Positions 37,777 through 45,747 of a stretch of DNA of 46,265 nt are shown here, one piece after another. Origin of the DNA: Alphaproteobacteria bacterium (GTDB lineage: Bacteria > Pseudomonadota > Alphaproteobacteria > CALKHQ01); NCBI GenBank assembly GCA_041396705.1, contig JAWKYB010000027.1, forward strand, positions 1-46,265. Direction: 5' to 3'. The stretch's first letter is position 1; each line of letters opens with the position of its first letter. The translations under genes were made by a program, and so were the position numbers. The notes under the pieces are model-generated. The model was not told the origin of the DNA. It saw only the letters and a program-made list of their open reading frames with translations, and did not search any database.

Positions 37777-38571
37777 TCAGCTCCCCCTTGAACCAGCGTC
37801 CGCGCCTCGTTTGCCGCCGCGGCGTGCGACGTGCCCGTTGCCTTGACTCCGCCCCGGCGGGTCGTGAGACCAGCGCAGCTGATCGATCCGATCGGTGTAT
37901 TCCTCGTGCGCGCGCTCGAACTGCTCCAGCCCCATCGTGAGATGCTCGACTGTCGCTTGCAGCGCGGCCTCGAGGCTGTCGCCGATCAGCACGTCCAGCA
38001 GCCTCTGGTGCGACGCGCTCATCGGTGCCGGCAGGAAGCGGCCGTCCTGGCGCAGCCGGTTGAGCGTCACGTAGTAGAGATCCCGATAGCAGGCGAGCAG
38101 TTCCCAACAGCGCAGCAGGGGTTCATTGCCCGAGGCGACGTAGACGGCCGCATGGAAATCCGCCTCGGCGTCGACCGAACGGATCGCCTCGCCCGCCTCG
38201 ACGGCCGCGACGAGGCGGCCATGCAGGCGGCGCAGGTTGCTCTGAAAACTGCGATCGCGAAGCGGCCAACAGCTTCTGATGGCCAGCAACTCGATGCTTT
38301 CGCGCACCTTGTAGTAGCTGCGGATATCGGTCACGCGCAGGTCGCGCATCGCATAGCCGGAGAAGGGTTGCTTGACCAGAAAGCCGCGTTCCGCCAGCCG
38401 GGAAAGCGCCTCGCGGACCGGGCCGCGCCCGCAGCCGAATCTGGCGCCGAGCGTTTCCTCGCGGAGGGGCTGGCCGGGCTGGACTGCGCCGGTCAGGATA
38501 TAGGCCCGCAGTTCCACCGTGAGCGTATCCGCCATCGTCTGCCTGGCCTTGTTGGGGATGGCGTCGCCCAT
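37777..38571 (-). CDS. GntR-family regulator (FadR/FCD subfamily)
   Basis: A 264-residue regulator. The winged helix-turn-helix (about 15-80) shows L-R-E-E-T-L-G-A-R-F-G-C-G-R-G-P-V-R-E-A-L and the FCD helical ligand domain (about 85-235) has D-A-E-A-D-F-H-A-A-V-Y, whose D and H are metal-ligand-type residues. It sits 6 bases after the aminotransferase and 78 bases before the binding-protein gene, so it probably controls this catabolic/uptake operon. Start 38571, or ATG at 38535, is uncertain. The Arg/Gly-rich C-terminal tail is unusual. Confidence 0.88.
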   Translation of the reverse strand: MGDAIPNKARQTMADTLTVELRAYILTGAVQPGQPLREETLGARFGCGRGPVREALSRLAERGFLVKQPFSGYAMRDLRVTDIRSYYKVRESIELLAIRSCWPLRDRSFQSNLRRLHGRLVAAVEAGEAIRSVDAEADFHAAVYVASGNEPLLRCWELLACYRDLYYVTLNRLRQDGRFLPAPMSASHQRLLDVLIGDSLEAALQATVEHLTMGLEQFERAHEEYTDRIDQLRWSHDPPGRSQGNGHVARRGGKRGADAGSRGS

Positions 38572-38577
38572 CGCGCG

Positions 38578-39486
38578 TCATTCCGCCGTCTTGGCGTATT
38601 CGAAATAGGCCTCGCGGAGCCGGGTCGAGACCGGGCCCATGATGTGCGGCATCTTGCGCCCGTCCACCTCGGCGACCGGCGTGAGCCCGCCGAAGGTCCC
38701 GGTCGCGAACGCCTCGTCGGCGTCGTAAACGTGGCTGAGCGAGAAGTCCCTCTGCTCGCACGGGATATCGAGCAGGGCGCAGAGCTCGATCATGTTGGCG
38801 CGGGTGATGCCGTTGAAGCAATTGGCGCCGGTCGAGGTCATGACCTTCCCGTCTTTCACGATGAAGAAATTGGTCGCGTTGCAGCTCGCGACGAACCCGC
38901 GATCGTCGAGCATCAGCGCCTCGTCGGCGCCGGCCTTGATCGCCTGGGTCAGAGCCATGATCAGGTTGAGCCGGCTGTGCGTGTTGAGCCGCATGTCGAA
39001 CATGTCGGCCCGTGCGCAGCGGAAGGTCGAGGTGAACAGGGTCAGCCCGGTCTTCAGGATGGCGGGGTCGAAGGTCTTGAACTCGGCCACGATCGCCACG
39101 GTCGGCTTGGAAATGGTGTGTCGCGGATCCTGGTTGGGCGTCTTCTTCAGGCCGCGGGTGATCATCAGGCGGACGTGAACCCCCTCTTCCCCTGTCATGG
39201 CGTTGTGCGCCAGCGTCGCTTCCAGCGCCTGCCGCACCTCGGCCCGCGTCATGCCGATCTCAAGGTCTATCGCCTTGGCCCCCATGAACAGCCTGTCGAG
39301 ATGCCGCTTCATGAAGGCAAGGCGGCCGCCGTGGTTGCGCAAGCCCTCCCAGATGCCGTCGCCCAGAATCCAGCCGGCGTCGAATATCGAAACCATTGCC
39401 TTGTCGCGGTGAACGAATTCCCCGTTCAGGTAGATCTCGACGTCCCTGTTGCGTGTGTCGGCGACGTAATCCTGGCTGCCCGCCAT
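38578..39486 (-). CDS. Fold-type IV aminotransferase homologue (class IV/BCAT-like), catalytic lysine possibly replaced
   Basis: A 302-residue member of the class IV aminotransferase family, related to D-amino-acid and branched-chain transaminases. Recognisable are D-A-G-W-I-L-G-D-G-I-W-E-G-L-R, E-A-L-M-L-D-D-R-G-F-V-A, N-A-T-N-F-F-I-V-K-D-G-K-V and N-G-I-T-R-A-N-M-I-E-L. By my alignment, the place of the PLP lysine is occupied by N168 in R-L-N168-T-H-S-R-L-N. The GAGGGA before the ATG fits. It is the first gene of an operon with the GntR regulator and an amino-acid ABC transporter, so it would act on the imported compound. Confidence 0.82.
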   Translation of the reverse strand: MAGSQDYVADTRNRDVEIYLNGEFVHRDKAMVSIFDAGWILGDGIWEGLRNHGGRLAFMKRHLDRLFMGAKAIDLEIGMTRAEVRQALEATLAHNAMTGEEGVHVRLMITRGLKKTPNQDPRHTISKPTVAIVAEFKTFDPAILKTGLTLFTSTFRCARADMFDMRLNTHSRLNLIMALTQAIKAGADEALMLDDRGFVASCNATNFFIVKDGKVMTSTGANCFNGITRANMIELCALLDIPCEQRDFSLSHVYDADEAFATGTFGGLTPVAEVDGRKMPHIMGPVSTRLREAYFEYAKTAE

Positions 39487-39535
39487 CGTCTCGGTCCCTC
39501 AGATCCCACTGTCATGACCGACAATGCCGCAACGC

Positions 39536-39563
39536 TGTCGACAATTTTCCATTTCTGTCAACA
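39536..39563. promoter_or_regulatory. Paired operator-like sites and -35 upstream of the aminotransferase operon
   Basis: TGTCGACA (39536-39543) and TGTCAACA (39556-39563) are two copies of TGTCRACA exactly 20 bases apart, two helical turns. The second contains, on the minus strand, a perfect -35 hexamer TTGACA. The patch is clearly AT-richer than its surroundings. The first site would overlap the expected -10. This fits a repressor such as the GntR protein encoded in the operon; which protein binds is inference. Confidence 0.45.
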
Positions 39564-39613
39564 GGGAACGAGGCGGAAGTCGGCAGCCGGACGGTGACGT
39601 CGACGCAGAGGTG

Positions 39614-40729
39614 CTAGGCTGCGCCCCACACCGTCTTCGCCGTCGCGGTGACCAGGGCCAGCTTGGCCCACTGGTCGTCCTCGCTGAGGATGTTGCCCTC
39701 CTCGGTGGAGGCGAAGCCGCATTGCGGGCTGAGGCAGAGCTGGTCGAGCGCGACATACTTGGTCGCCTCCTCGATCCGCGCCTCGATCGCGCCTTCGGCT
39801 TCCAGCTCGCCGAACTTGGAGGTGACGAGGCCCAGCACCACCCGCTGGTCGCCCTTGGCCAGGAAGCGCAGCGGCTCGAAGCCGCCGGCCCGCTCGGTGT
39901 CGTACTCGAGGAAAAAGCCGTCATAGCCGGTCTGGCCCAGCAGCACCTCGGCCACCGGCTCGTAGCCGCCCTCGGAGATCCAGCTGGAGCGGAAGTTGCC
40001 GCGGCAGACATGGGTGGTGATGGTCATGTCGGCCGGCTTGGCCGCCAGCGCGTGCCGGATCATGTCGCGATAGGCGATCTGCAGCGGTTCCGGGTCGTCG
40101 CCGCGGGCGCGCGCCGCCTCGCGCTCCTTCTCCGAGCACAGATAGGCCCACACCGTGTCGTCGAACTGCAGATAGCGGCAGCCGGCGTCGTAGAAGGCGC
40201 GCACCGCCTGGGCATAGGCCTCGGCGGTGTCGGCGAAGAAAGCGTCCATGTCCGGATAGGCGTCCTTGCTGATCGAGGCGCGACCACCGCGGAAGTGCAG
40301 CACGCTGGGCGCCGGGATCGTCATCTTCGCCACCGCGCCGTGTGCGTCGGCCGCCTGCTTCAGGAAGCGGAAGTCGGCCAGCATCGGGTGGTCGCCGAAG
40401 CCGACCTTGCCGGTGACCGCGATGCTGACCGCCTTGGTCTGGATGCCGTGGAACTGGATGGCGCGTTCGCCCTGGCGCAGCTCGACGCCCTCGAGCTGGC
40501 CGAGGAAGTCGAAGTGCCAGAAGGCGCGGCGGAACTCGCCGTCGGTGACCCCGGTCAGGCCGACCCGGCACTGGTGCGCGACCGCGTCGCGGATCGCCGC
40601 GTCCTCGACCGCGCGCAGCCCGGCGGCGTCCAGCGTGCCGGCCTCGCGGGCGGCGCGGGCGTCCTTCACCGCTTGCGGCCGCAGCAGGCTGCCGACCTGG
40701 TCGGCGCGATAGGGTGGCCGATCAGCCAT
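39614..40729 (-). CDS. MetE C-terminal-like methyltransferase (vitamin B12-independent methionine synthase family)
   Basis: A 371-residue protein covering only the catalytic MetE C-terminal barrel. Zinc-ligand motifs are T-H-V-C-R-G-N-F (His and Cys), F-L-E-Y-D (Glu) and P-Q-C-G-F-A (Cys). D-G-E-F-R-R is the usual beta-strand end. Full MetE is about 750 residues; this short form resembles YxjG/YxjH-type or catabolic methyltransferases. A GGAGGA precedes the ATG. It is separated from hyuB by 86 bases with a hairpin, so its link to that operon is open. Confidence 0.88.
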   Translation of the reverse strand: MADRPPYRADQVGSLLRPQAVKDARAAREAGTLDAAGLRAVEDAAIRDAVAHQCRVGLTGVTDGEFRRAFWHFDFLGQLEGVELRQGERAIQFHGIQTKAVSIAVTGKVGFGDHPMLADFRFLKQAADAHGAVAKMTIPAPSVLHFRGGRASISKDAYPDMDAFFADTAEAYAQAVRAFYDAGCRYLQFDDTVWAYLCSEKEREAARARGDDPEPLQIAYRDMIRHALAAKPADMTITTHVCRGNFRSSWISEGGYEPVAEVLLGQTGYDGFFLEYDTERAGGFEPLRFLAKGDQRVVLGLVTSKFGELEAEGAIEARIEEATKYVALDQLCLSPQCGFASTEEGNILSEDDQWAKLALVTATAKTVWGAA

Positions 40730-40777
40730 CTGGAATCCTCCCTGGTGAGACTCTTGCGTGCGATCTGACCATGCGGG

Positions 40778-40799
40778 CGGCCGGCAGGCAACCCGGCCG
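40778..40799. terminator. GC hairpin between hyuB and the MetE-like gene
   Basis: CGGCCGG (40778-40784) and CCGGCCG (40793-40799) form a perfect 7-bp stem with an 8-base loop, directly after the hyuB stop on the minus strand. No T-run follows, so it may be a weak or Rho-linked end, or a leader hairpin of the MetE-like gene. Confidence 0.35.
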
Positions 40800-40815
40800 G
40801 CTGTCGCAGCGGCGG

Positions 40816-42603
40816 TCAGTCCCGCGCGGCGCGCGACGGCGCGGTGGCCTCGTGGGCGGCACGCAGCGCCGCGGTGGCCTCGTCATCGACGGCGGCGCGA
40901 TCCGCGGCCAGCACGACGCCGAACAGCGCACGGGCCTGCTCGGGCGTGTAGTAGCCCAGCCGCACGTCGGCCAGCACCGCCTGTGGCGCGCGGGCGAACG
41001 GGTCGCCATAGCCGCCGCCGCCGGGGGTGCCGACCTCGACCCGGTCGCCGGCGCGGATGCGGATGTCCTGCGCCTTCGACAGGTGCGGCGGCACCATCGC
41101 CTGGCCGTCGCGCACGACCGTGACGCTGTTCGGCTGCCCGGCCGCGCCGCCGCGCGCGCCGGGCGGGCCGAAGCGGCCGTGGTCCATCACGAACGAGGCC
41201 TGCGCCTCGCCGCGGCGCAGCTCGACGCTGTATTTCACGCCGAAGCCGCCGCGCTGGCGGCCGGCGCCACCGGAGCCTTCGCGCAGGCCGTATTCGCGAT
41301 ACAGCACCGGATAGACCTGCTCCATCACCTCGATCGGCGGAGTCTTCGAGATGCCGATGGTCGAGCAGCCGTTGGTCAGCCCGTCGTGGTCGGCGTTGCC
41401 GCCGTAGCCGCCGCCGGAGATCTGGTACATCACGTAGCCGCTGCCGCGCTGCGGGTCGACGCCGCCCAGCGCGAAGTTGCCGCTGGTGCCGGCCGGCGCC
41501 GCGGTCACCCGGTCGGGCAGGGCGTCGGCCAGCGCCAGGAACACCGCCTCGGCGATGCGCTGCGACACCTCGGCGGCGCAGCCGGACACCGGCCGCGGAT
41601 AGACCGCATGCAAAAAGGTGCCGGCGGGGTCGACGACGTGCAGCGGCGCGAACGCGCCGGCGCTGATCGGCACCTCCGGGAAGATGTGGCGCATGGCGAG
41701 GTAGACCGACGAGCGGGTGGTGGCGATCACCGAGTTCATCGGTCCGGCGCAGGGCGGGCTCGACCCGGCGAAGTCGAACCACAGGTCGCCGCCGCGCTTG
41801 GTCACCGCCAGCCGGATCTCCAGCGGAACGTCGACCACGCCGTCGGAATCGACATGGGCGACGCTTTCGTAGGTGCCGTCGGGGATGGCGGCGATGCAGG
41901 CGCGCATCTGCGCCGCGGCGCGCTGGCGCAGCTCGGCGATGGCGGCGCGTACCGTCTCGTCGCCATAGCGATCGAGCAGCGCGTCGAGCCGGGCCTGGCC
42001 GACGCGGAGCGCGGCGGCCTGCGCCTTGACATCGCCGATGCGCTGGTCGGCGATGCGGATGTTGGAGGCGATGATGGCGTAGATCTCGCGGTCGAGCGCG
42101 CCGCGCTTGAACAGCTTCACCGGCGGCAGCCGCAGCCCTTCCTGCTCCACCGCCGTGGCGTTGGCGGAAAAGCCGCCGGGCACCGCGCCGCCGATGTCGG
42201 GCCAGTGACCGGTGTTCGACAGCCAGGCGAACAGGCGACCGTCGCGGAAATACGGCATGGCGAAACGCACGTCCATCAGGTGGGTGCCGCCGAGATAGGG
42301 GTCGTTGACGATGTAGATGTCGCCCGGCGCCGGCGCGCCGGCGCGGCCGTCGCGGATGAACGCGATCAGCGTCGCGGTGGATTCCTGCATGGTGCCGACG
42401 AACACCGGCAGCCCCAGCTCGCCCTGGGCGATCAGCGCGCCGGTGTCGGCGTCGTAGATGCCGTCGGAGCGGTCGTTGGCCTCGGCGATCACCGGCGAGA
42501 AGGCGGCGCGCGAGAAGGTCAGGTCCATCTCGTTGCAGACCTGCTGCAGGCCGTTCTGGATCACCGCCAGGGTGATCGGGTCGGGCGCGTTGGCGGCGTC
42601 CAT
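40816..42603 (-). CDS. hyuB: Hydantoinase B / oxoprolinase subunit B-like protein
   Basis: A 595-residue hydantoinase-B-family protein. The N-terminus I-T-L-A-V-I-Q-N-G-L-Q-Q-V-C-N-E-M and the blocks D-I-Y-I-V-N-D-P-Y-L-G-G-T-H-L and G-G-G-G-Y-G-D-P are hallmarks. With HyuA it forms an ATP-dependent hydrolase or carboxylase acting on cyclic amides or ketones; acetone carboxylase and oxoprolinase are relatives. It starts 2 bases after the hyuA stop. The true substrate is not readable from sequence. Confidence 0.9.
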   Translation of the reverse strand: MDAANAPDPITLAVIQNGLQQVCNEMDLTFSRAAFSPVIAEANDRSDGIYDADTGALIAQGELGLPVFVGTMQESTATLIAFIRDGRAGAPAPGDIYIVNDPYLGGTHLMDVRFAMPYFRDGRLFAWLSNTGHWPDIGGAVPGGFSANATAVEQEGLRLPPVKLFKRGALDREIYAIIASNIRIADQRIGDVKAQAAALRVGQARLDALLDRYGDETVRAAIAELRQRAAAQMRACIAAIPDGTYESVAHVDSDGVVDVPLEIRLAVTKRGGDLWFDFAGSSPPCAGPMNSVIATTRSSVYLAMRHIFPEVPISAGAFAPLHVVDPAGTFLHAVYPRPVSGCAAEVSQRIAEAVFLALADALPDRVTAAPAGTSGNFALGGVDPQRGSGYVMYQISGGGYGGNADHDGLTNGCSTIGISKTPPIEVMEQVYPVLYREYGLREGSGGAGRQRGGFGVKYSVELRRGEAQASFVMDHGRFGPPGARGGAAGQPNSVTVVRDGQAMVPPHLSKAQDIRIRAGDRVEVGTPGGGGYGDPFARAPQAVLADVRLGYYTPEQARALFGVVLAADRAAVDDEATAALRAAHEATAPSRAARD

Positions 42604-42605
42604 GC

Positions 42606-44675
42606 TCAGGGCCTCCCCGCCGGCGGCACGGCGACGATCAGGTTGCCGTCGGCGTCGCCGCCGACCGTGCAGCCGGGCTCGACCAGCACGGTGGTGTCCA
42701 TCTGCTCGATCACCGCCGGGCCGGCAAGCGCGGGATCGAGCGGCAGGTGGTCGCGCCAGTAGACCGGCGTGTCGTGCCAGGCGCCGTCGGCGGTGCCGGA
42801 CGCGAACCACACCGGCCGGCTGCCGGTCTGCGCCGCGGCGGCGCTGTCCCGGCGCCCGGCCGGGTCGATCAGTCTGGCGAGGTCGACCGGCGGCCGCGCG
42901 CCGATCACCGAGGTGGCCAGGTTGACCAGGTTGGCCCGGATTTCCGGCAGCTCGACCCGGAAGCGGCGGTCGTAGGCGGCGGCGAACAGCGCCTGCAGTT
43001 CGGCCTGGTCGACGGCGGCCGACGGCACCTCGACCCGCAGCAGGTGGGTCTGGCCGACGAACTGCATGTCGGCGGCGTGCAGGATCTGCACGTTCTCGAC
43101 CGGCACCGGCGCCTCGGCGATCGCGCGGGCACCCTGGGCGACCTGGTCCTCCCAGATCGCACGGATCAGGCCCAGCTCCAGGTTGTCGAGCGGCATGTTG
43201 ACGGTGTTGACGAAGTCGTGGCGGAAGTCGGCGACCACGCAGCCCAGCGCGTTGGTGATGCCGGGCCGCGCCGGCACCAGCACCCGCGGGATGCCCAGCT
43301 CGGCGGCCAGCGCGGTGGCGTGCAGCGGCCCGCTGCCGCCGAAGGCGAACAGCGCGAAGTCGCGCGGGTCCAGCCCCTTACCGATCGACACCATGCGGAT
43401 CGCGCCGGCCATCTTCATGTCGGCGATGCGCAGGATCGCGGCGGCGGCCCGCTCGGCGTCGAGCCCCAGCGGCCGGCCGACCGCCTCGACCAGCCGCGCC
43501 CGCAGGTGGTCGAGGGTCAGCGAGCCGTCGCCGGGCAGGAACCGCTCCGGGCTCAGCCGGCCGAGCACCACGTTGGCGTCGGAGATGGTCGGCCGCTCGC
43601 CGCCGCGGCCGTAGTGGATCGGTCCGGGCCGGGCGCCGGCGCTTTCCGGCCCGACCTGCAGGAGCCCGGCGCCGTCGACGCGGGCGATCGAGCCGCCGCC
43701 GGAGCCGATGGTGTGCACGTCGACCATCGGCACGTGGATCGGCATCGCATATTCGATCTCCAGCTCGCCGCTGACCGCGGGCACGCCGCCGCGGATCACC
43801 GCGACGTCGCTGGAGGTGCCGCCCATGTCGTAGGTGATGACGTCGGCGATGCCGGCGCGCTTGCAGGTATAGGCGGCGGCCATCACGCCGGAGGCGGGGC
43901 CCGACATCACCGTCTTCGCCGCCTCGCGCGCCACGTCGCGCGCCGGCACCATGCCGCCGTTGCCGTTCATCACCAGCAGGTCGCGGCGGAAGCCGCGCGC
44001 GGTCAGCTCCGCCTGCAGCCGGCTGACATAGCGGTCGAGGATCGGCTGCACCGCCGCGTTCACGCTGGCGGTCACCCCGCGCTCGAACTCGCGGAATTCC
44101 GACAGCAGCGCATGGCCGGCGGTGATATAGGCGTTCGGCCAGACCTCGGCCGCGATCTGCGCCGCCAGCCGCTCGTGCTCCGGATTGGCATAGGCGTGCA
44201 GGAAGTGGACCACAAGCGCCTCGCAGCCCCTGGCCAGCAGGGCGCGGGCGCAGGCGCGCACCTCGTCCTCGGCCAGCTTCTGCAGCACCGCGCCGGTGGC
44301 GTCGACCCGCTCGGTCACTTCCAGCCGCAGGTCGCGCGGGATCACAGGCACGAAGCGGCCGGTCATGCCATAGGGCTGCGGCCGGGTGCGCCGGCCGACC
44401 TCGATGACGTCGCGGAAGCCGCGGGTGGTGATCATGCCGGTGCGCGCCAGCTTGCGCTCCAGCACCGCGTTGGTCGTGGTGGTGGTGCCGTGCACGATCA
44501 GGTCGGTGTCGGCCAGCACCGCGCCGGCCTGGTCCAGCGCGTCGAGCACGCCGCCGGCCTGGTTGTCGGCGGTGGTCGGGGTCTTGGCCAGCCGCACCGA
44601 CCCGTCGGCGCCGATCAGCACGAGGTCGGTGAAGGTGCCGCCGACGTCGACGCCGGCGATGACGGGCTGGCTCAT
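42606..44675 (-). CDS. hyuA: Hydantoinase A / oxoprolinase subunit A-like protein
   Basis: A 689-residue hydantoinase-A-family protein of the ASKHA ATPase fold. G-V-D-V-G-G-T-F-T-D at 8-17 is the phosphate-binding loop; V-H-G-T-T-T-T-T-N-A, Y-D-M-G-G-T-S-S-D and G-S-G-G-G-S-I-A are further family motifs. It uses ATP to activate the ring or keto substrate for HyuB. It lies 10 bases after a marR gene in the same direction. Confidence 0.92.
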   Translation of the reverse strand: MSQPVIAGVDVGGTFTDLVLIGADGSVRLAKTPTTADNQAGGVLDALDQAGAVLADTDLIVHGTTTTTNAVLERKLARTGMITTRGFRDVIEVGRRTRPQPYGMTGRFVPVIPRDLRLEVTERVDATGAVLQKLAEDEVRACARALLARGCEALVVHFLHAYANPEHERLAAQIAAEVWPNAYITAGHALLSEFREFERGVTASVNAAVQPILDRYVSRLQAELTARGFRRDLLVMNGNGGMVPARDVAREAAKTVMSGPASGVMAAAYTCKRAGIADVITYDMGGTSSDVAVIRGGVPAVSGELEIEYAMPIHVPMVDVHTIGSGGGSIARVDGAGLLQVGPESAGARPGPIHYGRGGERPTISDANVVLGRLSPERFLPGDGSLTLDHLRARLVEAVGRPLGLDAERAAAAILRIADMKMAGAIRMVSIGKGLDPRDFALFAFGGSGPLHATALAAELGIPRVLVPARPGITNALGCVVADFRHDFVNTVNMPLDNLELGLIRAIWEDQVAQGARAIAEAPVPVENVQILHAADMQFVGQTHLLRVEVPSAAVDQAELQALFAAAYDRRFRVELPEIRANLVNLATSVIGARPPVDLARLIDPAGRRDSAAAAQTGSRPVWFASGTADGAWHDTPVYWRDHLPLDPALAGPAVIEQMDTTVLVEPGCTVGGDADGNLIVAVPPAGRP

Positions 44676-44685
44676 GCGGCCGATC

Positions 44686-45135
44686 CTAGCCCAGGCGGGC
44701 GAGCAGCGCGACGAAGCGTGCGCGGTCGGCCGGCGGCAACGGCTGCAACGTTTCCGCCGTGATCCGCGCCGCCACCGGAATCGCTGCCCGGGCCAGCCGC
44801 CGGCCGCGTTCGGTCAGCGTCAGGCTCAGCCGGCGGCGGTCGCTGGCGTCCGGCGCGCTGGCGACCAGCTCGCGCTCGCGCAGCCGGTCGACGACGCCCT
44901 TGATCGTCGCCGCATCCATCGCCGTCATCCGGCCGAGCTCGTTCTGCGACAGCGCGCCCGCCTCGTGCAGCCTGGCCAAGGCGGCGAACTGGGTCGGCGT
45001 CAGCTCGCCGATCATCCGCTCGGCGAACAGGGTGGTGTGGCGCTGGTTGGCCAGCCGCAGCAGGAAGCCGACCTGGTCGTCCAGCCGGTAGGCGTCGACC
45101 GCGCGGTCGGCGGCGGCGGTCGCGTCTGCGCTCAC
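44686..45135 (-). CDS. MarR-family regulator
   Basis: A 149-residue winged-helix regulator. Helix-turn-helix L-S-Q-N-E-L-G-R-M-T-A-M-D-A-A-T-I-K-G-V-V and wing D-R-R-R-L-S-L-T-L-T are clear. The ATG overlaps the stop of the DUF1185 gene by 4 bases. A regulator embedded within the operon suggests it senses a compound metabolised by the operon's enzymes. Confidence 0.92.
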   Translation of the reverse strand: MSADATAAADRAVDAYRLDDQVGFLLRLANQRHTTLFAERMIGELTPTQFAALARLHEAGALSQNELGRMTAMDAATIKGVVDRLRERELVASAPDASDRRRLSLTLTERGRRLARAAIPVAARITAETLQPLPPADRARFVALLARLG

Positions 45136-45716
45136 CGCAGCCCGTCCAGGCCCTTGACGTCCTTCGCCTCCAGCCCGCCGACGCGGGCATGGATGCGCGG
45201 GCCGCAGGCCATCGCCAGGATGTAGACGATCTCGTTAGACCGCGGCGCGTCGGGCACGCCCATCTCCATCGCGTCGAAATGGCTGCGCACATAGGCGGCG
45301 TTGATGTGGCCGAGCGGGATGTCGAGCCGGGCGCCGATGCCGCCGACCTTCTTCGCCGACGGCACGATCGCCTTGGACTCGCCCAGCTTCTCGCGCATCG
45401 CATAGCCGCCGGGCACGTGCCACAGCGCGCAATGCTCCAGCTCGCCGGCCTCGCCGGCGATGGCGCCCTTGCCATAGCCGTCGATGACCGAGACGTCGCC
45501 GCCCAGTGCGGCGATCAGCCGGTCGGTCAGCAGCGCGCCCAGCGCCTTCAGGTCCTCCATGAAGCCCTGGATGCCGGGCTCATAGCGTCCTGCGAACGGG
45601 TTGGCGATCACCGCTGCGGCCGCCGCGCGCCGCCGCGGCTGGGCCGCCACCGGCCCGCCTTCGTGGAAGATTTCCTCCACGGTCAACAGCGTCTTGCGGA
45701 TCCTGATCTCGGGCAT
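45132..45716 (-). CDS. DUF1185 'amino acid synthesis' family protein
   Basis: A 194-residue member of PF06684. Typical blocks are the N-terminal I-R-K-T-L-L-T-V-E-E-I-F-H-E-G-G, A-A-A-V-I-A-N-P-F-A-G and Y-G-K-G-A-I-A-G-E-A-G-E-L-E-H-C-A. The family name comes from automatic annotation; I know no proven function. A GGAGGA 8 bases upstream sets the ATG. It lies between UPF0280 and marR, so it is part of the hydantoinase-type operon. Confidence 0.85.
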   Translation of the reverse strand: MPEIRIRKTLLTVEEIFHEGGPVAAQPRRRAAAAAVIANPFAGRYEPGIQGFMEDLKALGALLTDRLIAALGGDVSVIDGYGKGAIAGEAGELEHCALWHVPGGYAMREKLGESKAIVPSAKKVGGIGARLDIPLGHINAAYVRSHFDAMEMGVPDAPRSNEIVYILAMACGPRIHARVGGLEAKDVKGLDGLR

Positions 45717-45747
45717 GTCGGGCGTCCTCCGTTGTCGGCGTGTGGCG

